A DNA stretch of 6,095 nucleotides from Candidatus Zixiibacteriota bacterium (GTDB lineage Bacteria > Zixibacteria > MSB-5A5 > GN15 > JAAZOE01). The position numbers and the translations under genes are program-made. The DNA lies in assembly GCA_012797915.1 (NCBI GenBank), contig JAAZOE010000278.1, positions 1 through 6,095 of the forward strand, written 5' to 3'. Positions 1-5,124 of this stretch are shown here, one piece after another. The notes under the pieces are model-generated. The model was not told the DNA's origin. It ran no database searches and was given only the letters and a program-made list of their open reading frames with translations. Position 1 is the stretch's first letter. Each line of letters opens with the position of its first letter.

Positions 1-827
1 CGTTTATCGCCACCAAGTATTGTTTGAACTACCTCTCCCCGGCCGAGATTATCGCGGCACGGTTCGTGCTGGCGGTGCCGGTGCTGTTGGTTGTCGTGCG
101 GGCCAAGAAATTATCATTTGCATTGATTCGTCGGCAATGGCTGACGGCGGTCGCCTGCGCGCTGGTGCTGGTGTTCCATCTTCTGATCCAGGTCGAGGGG
201 ATGAAGACCACCACGGCAACGAATACCGCCTGGCTGATTACGACGATCCCAGTGTTTATCGTGATTCTGTCATACTTCTTTTTGCGGGAGAAGATCACCG
301 GAGTGCAGGCGCTGGGGATGGCGATTGCGGCGTTCGGCGTGGTGCTGCTCGTCTCGCGGGGGCGGCTGGGGACGCTGGAGTTTATTCGATCCTATGGCGA
401 TTGGCTGGTGCTGATTTCGGCGGTGACCTGGTCGGTCTACACGATACTAGGCAAGAAGCTGGCCGGGTCGCATCCCTTGGCGGTGACGACATCGGTGCTG
501 ACAATCGCGGCGGTTTGTCTGGTCCCCCCTGTTTTGATAACATCAGGCGTGCGGGCATATGGGTCGCTCAACTGGGCGGCATGGGGCGCATTGATTTTCC
601 TCGGCGTGTTCTGCATGGGGCTGGCCTACTGGTTCTGGGCGGAAGGATTGAAGCGCAAGACGGCTGGCGGCGTGGGGGTTTATCTCTATCTCGAACCGGT
701 TTCGACCACATTGGCGGCGCCGTTTTTATTGCATGAACCAGTGACGCCAGCGTTGTTGGGCGGCGGCGCGCTGGTGGTGCTGGGCGTCTGGCTGGTGGAA
801 CGGTTCGGGAACCGCCGGGTAGGTTGA
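1..827 (+). CDS. DMT-superfamily (EamA) transporter, start outside window
   Basis: Integral inner-membrane protein of the drug/metabolite transporter superfamily; substrate cannot be told from sequence. The reading frame is open from base 3 and encodes FIATKYCLNYLSPAEIIAARF, typical of the end of TM1 and start of TM2 in EamA proteins. The TTG at base 24 is therefore probably internal and the true start lies upstream of the window. About 274 residues are visible against a usual 290-300, so only some 20-30 are missing. Two EamA halves can be seen. The first ends with TNTAWLITTIPVFIVILSYF, then LREKITGVQALGMAIAAFGV. The second has the matching GVGVYLYLEPVSTTLAAPFL, then HEPVTPALLGGGALVVLGVW. Successive hydrophobic segments fit about nine of the family's usual ten helices, and the tail is short and basic (RFGNRRVG). 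The stop is TGA at 825-827. It faces the next gene tail to tail. Family assignment is sure; the transported compound is unknown. Confidence 0.9.
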   Translation, partial: FIATKYCLNYLSPAEIIAARFVLAVPVLLVVVRAKKLSFALIRRQWLTAVACALVLVFHLLIQVEGMKTTTATNTAWLITTIPVFIVILSYFFLREKITGVQALGMAIAAFGVVLLVSRGRLGTLEFIRSYGDWLVLISAVTWSVYTILGKKLAGSHPLAVTTSVLTIAAVCLVPPVLITSGVRAYGSLNWAAWGALIFLGVFCMGLAYWFWAEGLKRKTAGGVGVYLYLEPVSTTLAAPFLLHEPVTPALLGGGALVVLGVWLVERFGNRRVG

Positions 828-864
828 TGAATCATACGGCAGGCGGGGCACACCTTTTCCGGTT

Positions 865-1929
865 TTATTCTTTCCAAGCGGCGATATTTGAAACCGTAGT
901 ATCCCCGGCCTTGTCGAAATGACCGGCAACTATCAGCATGCCGTCATACACCACCAGTGCATTGATTCCCCAATCCCGGCCATGAACGCCGGAACCAAGC
1001 GGCGACCAAGAATTGCCGTCCCAAGCAGCGATATTGTGAGCTTTCATGTCTCCTGCTTTGGTGAATCGACCACCGGCGACAAGCCTGCTGTTGTATTCCG
1101 TTAAGGCATTTACCTCTTTGTTTGTCCCTTTACCCAGAGGAGTCCATGATGAACCGTCCCATGCGGCGACATGTTTGACTTTGACATTACCCGCTTTTGT
1201 AAACGCACCACCCGCAATTAATTTCCCATCGAAGACATAAAGAGCATTGACAAATCCATTCAAACCCGATCCAAGCGGCGACCATGCATGACCATCCCAA
1301 GCGGCGATATTTCGAACCTCTGAGTCACCGACCTTGGCGAATAATCCTCCCACGATCAGCTGGCCGTTGTAGACTGCCATGGATACAACAGGTCCGTTAA
1401 AATCTGTCCCCCGCGGTAACCATGACTCACCATCCCACTCGACTACGTTCCCAGGCGGTTTGCCTTTGGCCATCCATCTAATGCCGCAGCCTATTAATCG
1501 CTCGTTCCAATCGATGATTTTATGGATGGTGTGCTCATACGCCGAAAAACCAAGCGGTTGCCAGCATAAACCATCCCACTTTGCCGCGCCAAATGCCGTG
1601 CCGCATGAATCATCCCATATTTCTACGCCCACCAGCGCGTCGTTCCACATGCAAAGGGAGGAGACAAAGCCTCTTATCCGGTAGCTGAATGGCTGCCAGG
1701 AAGTACCGTTCCAGACGATAAGGCCCGGGAAGAAATCACCGCCCGCAACCAACCGATCGTCATATTCACAAAGCGCCAGGACGCCTACGTCACCGCCGGT
1801 TATGCCTTTTCCCAACGATGACCAGGAACCGGGACGGGGGGCGGTCTTTTCGGCGGAAATCGCAGTCGAAACCATCGTCACGACGACAAAAATGATGACA
1901 AGAATCGATACGGCACGCTTCCCCGGCAT
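865..1929 (-). CDS. Exported seven-repeat beta-propeller protein
   Basis: A 354-aa secreted or periplasmic protein of unknown function. Residues 1-26 form a signal peptide: basic MPGKR, a long hydrophobic core, then a plausible cleavage site after AISA. The rest is seven tandem blade-like units of 42-47 residues: about 36-77, 78-122, 123-169, 170-215, 216-261, 262-307 and 308-354. The repeat pattern is W-x-P-L-G-x-G, then V-x-A-L, a short Y/F-D/N-G segment, L-I-A-G-G-x-F, and finally I-A-A-W-D-G-x-S. Units 4-7 are regular (NIAAWDG, FTKAGD); units 1-3 are degenerate and mostly lack the x-K-A-G-D loop. The chain stops at AAWKE inside the last repeat, as expected if the N-terminal W-S-S-L-G strand closes the ring. 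No C-terminal sorting domain, catalytic motif or anchor is visible. The ATG at 1929 is preceded by GGGAGG six bases upstream. Base composition is lower in G+C than the neighbours. The propeller fold is an inference from repeat length and number. Confidence 0.88.
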   Translation of the reverse strand: MPGKRAVSILVIIFVVVTMVSTAISAEKTAPRPGSWSSLGKGITGGDVGVLALCEYDDRLVAGGDFFPGLIVWNGTSWQPFSYRIRGFVSSLCMWNDALVGVEIWDDSCGTAFGAAKWDGLCWQPLGFSAYEHTIHKIIDWNERLIGCGIRWMAKGKPPGNVVEWDGESWLPRGTDFNGPVVSMAVYNGQLIVGGLFAKVGDSEVRNIAAWDGHAWSPLGSGLNGFVNALYVFDGKLIAGGAFTKAGNVKVKHVAAWDGSSWTPLGKGTNKEVNALTEYNSRLVAGGRFTKAGDMKAHNIAAWDGNSWSPLGSGVHGRDWGINALVVYDGMLIVAGHFDKAGDTTVSNIAAWKE

Positions 1930-1970
1930 GGAGGACCTCCCGAATAAGCCATTGAAAGCATGGATATATT

Positions 1971-2001
1971 ACAATAATGGCAATGGCCGAGAAGGAATCA
2001 A
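1971..2001 (-). promoter_or_regulatory. Possible promoter of the propeller gene
   Basis: Read on the minus strand, TTGATT (1996-2001) stands 19 bases before TATTGT (1971-1976) in AT-rich DNA, about 40 bases upstream of the ATG at 1929. The spacing is long and the -10 match partial, so this is a weak call. A sigma factor of the Bacteroidota type may read a different consensus. A 7-base inverted repeat, GCCATTG (1948-1954) and CAATGGC (1981-1987), brackets the proposed -10 element and could be an operator or a leader hairpin. Confidence 0.25.
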
Positions 2002-2120
2002 ACATAAATTTGTTCTTCATGCAAATAAACGGGAAATGATGATCTTAGATCGCCACGTCCGTCCGCCTGCAGTGGGTTCGCGATGACGCGGCTTGGGGAT
2101 AGTAGACTCATGGGGAGAGA
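2002..2120. other. Intergenic stretch, nothing recognised
   Basis: Between the upstream region of the propeller gene and the U-tract of the RNA terminator I see no convincing reading frame, repeat or RNA motif. The left part is AT-rich and the right part GC-richer. It probably serves as spacer after the terminator at 2121-2168 and as far-upstream DNA for the propeller gene. Confidence 0.4.
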
Positions 2121-2168
2121 TAAAAAAATAAGGCGGCCGCAGGCAGGGGGTTGGAGCTAGCGACCGCC
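2121..2168 (-). terminator. Intrinsic terminator of the candidate ncRNA
   Basis: Minus strand: GGCGGTCGC (2168-2160) pairs with GCGGCCGCC (2140-2132) over 9 bp including one U-G pair, with a 19-nt loop. TTATTTTTTTA (2131-2121), which includes a run of seven T, follows directly. The plus strand has no T-run after the stem, so the direction is clear. It lies some 190 bases before the propeller gene start, so it ends a separate transcript and does not serve that gene. Confidence 0.75.
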
Positions 2169-2337
2169 AATGGCCGGGAGTCCCAGTTGTCAGTCAAAGG
2201 TGTTCCCAGCCGTTGGGCCATGAGGGGCTTATGGCCCAAGCAAGGGGCTTTTCTCTGATACGTCTTTTCCCAGACGCCTTTCCTGTAAGAAACATCCAAA
2301 TCAAATAATCGCAAGCCCCTTTTTTTCGAAATTTGTC
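2121..2337 (-). ncRNA. Candidate structured non-coding RNA, family not recognised
   Basis: On the minus strand, roughly 200 nt fold into consecutive perfect or near-perfect helices ending in an intrinsic terminator. From 5' to 3': helix H1 pairs AAGGGGCTT (2321-2313) with AAGCCCCTT (2250-2242), 9 bp, enclosing 62 nt that hold a small hairpin, CGTCT/AGACG with loop GGGAAA (2276-2261). Hairpin H2 pairs TTGGGCCAT (2239-2231) with ATGGCCCAA (2221-2213), 9 bp, 9-nt loop. Hairpin H3 pairs GGCTGGGA (2211-2204) with TCCCGGCC (2179-2172), 8 bp with one G-U, 24-nt loop. The terminator stem is at 2168-2132. The rpoD terminator lies just upstream, so the RNA would need its own promoter. I found none of the hallmarks of tmRNA, RNase P RNA, SRP RNA or a common riboswitch. 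It does not show the single long rod of 6S RNA. A 68-codon TTG-start frame over the same bases (2314-2108) looks incidental. The 5' end is uncertain. Confidence 0.5.
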
Positions 2338-2343
2338 ACTTTC

Positions 2344-2373
2344 ATTATCCCCGGTCGGTTATCGGGGAATCAG
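2344..2373 (-). promoter_or_regulatory. Possible promoter of the candidate ncRNA
   Basis: Minus strand: CTGATT (2373-2368) is followed after 18 bases by GATAAT (2349-2344), a 5 of 6 match to the usual -10 hexamer. Initiation would fall near 2337, about 16 bases before helix H1. The -35 match is poor (3 of 6). A 6-bp inverted repeat, TCCCCG (2348-2353) and CGGGGA (2363-2368), lies within the same bases. Confidence 0.27.
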
Positions 2374-2399
2374 CGCGGCCGCGCCCGCCGTATGGGAGT

Positions 2400-2415
2400 T
2401 GTATATTAATATACA
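2400..2415. repeat. Perfect 16-base palindrome, operator-like
   Basis: TGTATATTAATATACA is its own reverse complement. It sits in the non-coding gap between the rpoD terminator and the candidate RNA, and its AT-rich sequence stands out against GC-rich flanks. The TGTA...TACA shape is common in binding sites of dimeric repressors, but no regulator gene is present here to connect to it. Its place upstream of the RNA's likely start makes a regulatory role plausible, not shown. Confidence 0.4.
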
Positions 2416-2444
2416 TGGCCCCAAGAGGTTGCGCCGGCCAAGAC

Positions 2445-2474
2445 AATAAAAAACCCCGCCCGAAGGCGGGGTTT
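2445..2474 (-). terminator. Intrinsic terminator downstream of rpoD
   Basis: Perfect 10-bp inverted repeat AAACCCCGCC (2451-2460) and GGCGGGGTTT (2465-2474). In the minus-strand RNA the loop is the stable UUCG tetraloop and the stem runs into TTTTTTATTG. It lies 22 bases after the rpoD stop codon. On the plus strand only three T follow the stem, so it acts mainly on minus-strand transcription. Confidence 0.9.
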
Positions 2475-2496
2475 GACGAGAAACGATTAATTTGTA

Positions 2497-3351
2497 CTAA
2501 CTGAGATACGCCCGAAGCGACCGGCTGCGGGAGGCGTGCCGCAAACGGCGGATCGCCTTTTCCTTGATCTGCCGGACCCGCTCGCGGGTCAGATTGAAGC
2601 GGGCGCCGATTTCCTCCAGCGTCAACGCCTTCTCGGCGTTCAGACCGAAATAGAGATTGATCACCTCGGCCTCACGCGGGGTGAGGGTATCCAACGCCTT
2701 CTCGATCTCCACCCGAAGGGACATATCCAACAGCGCCTCATCGGGACCGGGCTGGAATTCATCCTCGAGGATGTCGATGAGCGAATTATCCTCGGAGACG
2801 GAAAACGGCTGGTCCAGCGACAGGTGCGAGTTGGATATCTTCAGGGTGTCGGCCACCTCGCTTTCGGACAGTTCCAGTTCCTTGGCGATCTCATCGGGCG
2901 ACGGGTTCCGTCCGTACGTCTGTTCCAGCGACGACGAGACCTTGCCGATCTTGTGGAGGGTGCCGACGCGGTTGAGGGGAAGCCGGACGATGCGGCTCTG
3001 CTCGGCCAACGCCTGCAGAATCGCCTGCCGGATCCACCAGACCGCATAGGAGATGAACTTGAAGCCGCGGGTTTCATCGAACCGTTTGGCGGCTTTGATG
3101 AGGCCGATGTTCCCCTCATTGATCAGGTCCGCCAGAGACAAGCCCTGATTTTGGTAGTTCTTGGCGACGCTCACGACAAAGCGCAAATTGGCCTTGGTCA
3201 GTTTCTCCAAGGCCCGTTTGTCCCCCTGCTTGATGCGTCGGGCCAGGCGGACTTCCTCATCGGCGGTGATGAGCGGGGTGGAACCGATTTCACGCAGGTA
3301 CAGGTCGAGGGAACGATCCTCATCCCGGTACCGTCTTGACTGCTTAGCCAC
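2497..3351 (-). CDS. rpoD: Primary sigma factor, RpoD/SigA type (short FCB-like form)
   Basis: Sigma-70 subunit that directs RNA polymerase to housekeeping promoters; 284 aa. Region 1.2 spans about residues 12-44 (SLDLYLREIGSTPLIT). Region 2 spans 48-118, with the core-binding DLINEGNIGLIKAAKRFD and the -10 melting/recognition segment FKFISYAVWWIRQAI (97-111). Region 3 is about 119-200 with DNSLIDILEDE (188-198). Region 4 is 213-280 with helix-turn-helix LTLEEIGARFNLTRERVRQI (243-262). Region 1.1 and the non-conserved insert of E. coli RpoD are absent, as in Bacteroidota-type primary sigmas of similar length. Against E. coli, Gln437 is kept (Gln109) but Thr440 is Leu112; Arg584, Glu585 and Arg588 are kept (Arg256, Glu257, Arg260). 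The start is GTG at 3351. AGGAGG (3365-3370) is 13 bases away, a long spacing, and an in-frame TAA just upstream excludes an earlier start. A group 2 sigma cannot be fully excluded without the genome, but the wording favours the primary factor. Confidence 0.93.
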   Translation of the reverse strand: MAKQSRRYRDEDRSLDLYLREIGSTPLITADEEVRLARRIKQGDKRALEKLTKANLRFVVSVAKNYQNQGLSLADLINEGNIGLIKAAKRFDETRGFKFISYAVWWIRQAILQALAEQSRIVRLPLNRVGTLHKIGKVSSSLEQTYGRNPSPDEIAKELELSESEVADTLKISNSHLSLDQPFSVSEDNSLIDILEDEFQPGPDEALLDMSLRVEIEKALDTLTPREAEVINLYFGLNAEKALTLEEIGARFNLTRERVRQIKEKAIRRLRHASRSRSLRAYLS

Positions 3352-3402
3352 GAACCCTTCGAAGCCTCCTTATACGAAACGAACACGACACCGTCGGGGC
3401 CG

Positions 3403-4911
3403 TCATCGCCGGGGGTCGATCGCCGCCCAGCGCATGTTCCCTTCGGTGTCCAGCACGATAAGCGATATCGGCTTGTTTTTATTTTTCACCCCGGCCACCG
3501 CGGCGCGGTAGTCGGCGAGAGTTCCGATTTCATACTTGTCGATCTCCAGGATGATCACCCCGGGGACCAGATTGCTGTTGTCGGCCGGGGAATTCCGGAG
3601 AACATCGGTGACAATGACCCCGCCGGTTTCGGGACATTCCACCCCCAGCCGATAGGCCAGCTGCGGCGAGCATTCGGATACGGCCATCCCCAGCCAGTAG
3701 TTATCCTCGGGGGCCGGCTGGGTGGTGCGTTCCGAAATCGTCTCCATCGCCTTGGCCCGATCGCCGATGGTGACGTTCAGGGTCAGAGCGCGACCGTCGC
3801 GCATCACTTCCATTGGAACACTGGTGTTGATCGGCGTCGAAGCCACCTGGAACATGAAGTCGCTGGCGTCGGTGACCGGCTTGTTGTCGTACTTGGTAAT
3901 GAGGTCGCCGGGACGCAAACCGGCCATGGCCGCCGGCGAACCGCGGAGGACCTTGTCAAACGTCACGGCCGGGCCGGACAGGCGCAGGTCATCGAGCTGA
4001 TCCCGGGAAACATCGCGGATATCGCTGATTCCCAGCCAGCCGCGGACGACGCTGCCGTGGGCGATCAGGTCGGGGACCACCGCCCGGGCATAATCGATCG
4101 GGATGGCGAAACCGATGCCGACCGATACGCCGGTGGGCGAAGAGATAGCGGCGTTGACGCCGACGGCCTCCCCTTTCAGGTTCAACAACGGTCCGCCGGA
4201 ATTGCCGGGATTGATGGAGGCGTCGGTCTGAATGTAGTTTTGATACTGCACATTCCCTTCGGCGAAGCGCAGATTCTTGCGGTTCTTGGCCGAGACGACG
4301 CCGGCGGTGACGGTGCGGTCGAGGCCCTGCTGCGGGAACGGGTTGCCGATGGCCACGACCCATTCGCCGACCTCAAGTTCCTCGGAATGGCCGAAGGGGA
4401 TAACCGGGAGATCGCTTTTCGGATCGATTTTGATGACCGCCAGATCGGTGGCGGGATCCGCCCCCACCAGTTTGGCCGGGTAGGTTTCATTATTGGACAA
4501 CGTCACCGTGATCCGACCGCCATTGGCGATGACGTGGTTGTTGGTCAGGATATATCCTTCCTCGCGGAAGATGAACCCGGTGCCGTAGGACCGTTGATAG
4601 CGCGGATGATCCAGGCCGAAAAAGCGGAAATAATCGTCCATCAGCGAGCCGCGGTAGTTGCTTTGGGCTTCGGCGGTGATGTTGACGACGGCGTCCCGGG
4701 CCGCGGCCACGACGTTGATGAACGGGGTGGAGAAATCGGCCGGTCGGTCGGATACCTGAGCCGTCGGCAGCGGTTCGGCCCGTTCGCGGGCCATGGGGGT
4801 AGCCGGCAGATCCATCATCGAGGCGATGATGATCCCGATCAGAATAAACAGCAGTGCAAAGAGCACCGAAGAAAAAGCGCGCCTTCCGGCGCCCAACATA
4901 CCCGTACTCAA
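3403..4911 (-). CDS. htrA: HtrA/Deg-family serine protease, membrane-anchored, two PDZ domains
   Basis: Envelope protease or chaperone that degrades misfolded exported proteins; 502 aa. Residues 14-31 form a single hydrophobic segment (signal anchor or uncleaved signal) followed by a low-complexity linker to about 60. The trypsin-like domain spans about 65-280 with the full triad: His126 in TNNHVIA, Asp156 in ATDLAVI, Ser238 in GNSGGPL. The stretch QTDASINPGNSGGPL is the family signature. PDZ1 covers about 288-385 (GWLGIS; SPAAMAGLRPGDLITKYDNK). PDZ2 covers about 405-490 (NYWLGMAV; NSPADNSNLVPGVIILEID) and is more divergent, with PGV where PGD is usual. The start is TTG at 4911: GGAGG stands seven bases before it, whereas the next in-frame ATG (4899) would be 19 bases from that site. 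Only 51 bases separate its stop from rpoD, so the two are probably co-transcribed. Assignment to DegP, DegQ or DegS proper is not possible from sequence alone. Confidence 0.93.
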   Translation of the reverse strand: MSTGMLGAGRRAFSSVLFALLFILIGIIIASMMDLPATPMARERAEPLPTAQVSDRPADFSTPFINVVAAARDAVVNITAEAQSNYRGSLMDDYFRFFGLDHPRYQRSYGTGFIFREEGYILTNNHVIANGGRITVTLSNNETYPAKLVGADPATDLAVIKIDPKSDLPVIPFGHSEELEVGEWVVAIGNPFPQQGLDRTVTAGVVSAKNRKNLRFAEGNVQYQNYIQTDASINPGNSGGPLLNLKGEAVGVNAAISSPTGVSVGIGFAIPIDYARAVVPDLIAHGSVVRGWLGISDIRDVSRDQLDDLRLSGPAVTFDKVLRGSPAAMAGLRPGDLITKYDNKPVTDASDFMFQVASTPINTSVPMEVMRDGRALTLNVTIGDRAKAMETISERTTQPAPEDNYWLGMAVSECSPQLAYRLGVECPETGGVIVTDVLRNSPADNSNLVPGVIILEIDKYEIGTLADYRAAVAGVKNKNKPISLIVLDTEGNMRWAAIDPRR

Positions 4912-4918
4912 TTCACAT

Positions 4919-4923
4919 CCTCC
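4919..4923 (-). promoter_or_regulatory. Ribosome binding site deciding the TTG start of htrA
   Basis: GGAGG on the minus strand, seven bases upstream of TTG at 4911-4909. No comparable site precedes the ATG four codons later, so the TTG is the better start. Confidence 0.7.
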
Positions 4924-4939
4924 AACGGGTTAGCCTTTT

Positions 4940-4967
4940 AAAATAAGACAAAAACTTCAGGCGTCAA
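4940..4967 (-). promoter_or_regulatory. Likely promoter of htrA (and probably rpoD)
   Basis: Minus strand: TTGACG (4967-4962, 5 of 6 to consensus), 16-base spacer, then TATTTT (4945-4940, 4 of 6). Transcription would begin near 4933, giving a leader of about 22 bases. AAACTT (4952-4957, plus strand) with AAGTT (4966-4970) and AAGTTT (4973-4978) forms nested inverted repeats overlapping the -35 element and spacer, a possible operator. The consensus used is that of proteobacterial sigma-70; this organism's own consensus may differ. Confidence 0.45.
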
Positions 4968-5022
4968 GTTCAAAGTTTCTTCTTTCACGGCCGATTTTGT
5001 CTATAAATCGTTCTCCCCGGGC

Positions 5023-5041
5023 GATTTCCTTCCTGGAAATC
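5023..5041. repeat. 7-bp inverted repeat in the htrA upstream gap
   Basis: GATTTCC (5023-5029) and GGAAATC (5035-5041) are perfect complements around a 5-base loop. On the minus strand no T-run follows, so it is not an intrinsic terminator. It lies some 60 bases upstream of the likely htrA promoter and just downstream of a weaker promoter-like motif. It could be an operator or a leader hairpin. Confidence 0.35.
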
Positions 5042-5046
5042 CGATT

Positions 5047-5074
5047 GCAATATGATACGCTCCAAGGCAGTCAA
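5047..5074 (-). promoter_or_regulatory. Weak second promoter-like motif upstream of htrA
   Basis: Minus strand: TTGACT (5074-5069, 5 of 6) is preceded by an AT-rich tract resembling an UP element and followed after 16 bases by TATTGC (5052-5047, 3 of 6). If used, it would give htrA a leader of about 130 bases containing the inverted repeat at 5023-5041. The poor -10 keeps this tentative. Confidence 0.2.
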
Positions 5075-5124
5075 AGTTTAAAATTTATTGGAATGGGGTA
5101 AGACCGATCCGGCAGGCACCGGAG

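Noticed and set aside
20..736. 238-codon plus-strand frame overlapping the transporter
   Set aside because: Gly/Ala/Arg-rich out-of-frame reading of the EamA transporter gene, which has clear membrane segments and duplicated family motifs.
801..814. Hairpin CGGTT/AACCG at the end of the transporter gene as a terminator
   Set aside because: Lies within the coding sequence, 5 bp only, and no T-run follows on either strand.
2141..2200. tRNA-like reading of the GC-rich block in the gap
   Set aside because: No T-loop consensus GGTTCGA, no anticodon arm of correct geometry and no acceptor pairing on either strand.
2108..2314. 68-codon minus-strand frame in the intergenic gap, TTG start
   Set aside because: It overlaps the perfect helices and the terminator stem of the RNA candidate, runs into the U-tract region, has no recognisable domain, and its composition follows the RNA structure. 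Most likely an incidental frame.
2373..2384. 12-base GC palindrome GCGCGGCCGCGC
   Set aside because: Perfect but low-complexity GC alternation in GC-rich DNA; no flanking context to suggest a specific site.
2536..3339. 267-codon plus-strand frame opposite rpoD
   Set aside because: Shadow of a GC-rich real gene; the minus-strand frame encodes an unmistakable sigma factor, and the plus-strand product shows no family features.
4057..4941. 294-codon plus-strand frame opposite htrA
   Set aside because: Rich in D, G and R with no hydrophobic core or domain; it is the complement of the protease coding sequence with its complete catalytic triad.
5108..5123. Hairpin TCCGG/CCGGA after the CBS gene as a terminator
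   Set aside because: Only 5 bp and no T-run follows on the minus strand; not supported as an intrinsic terminator.
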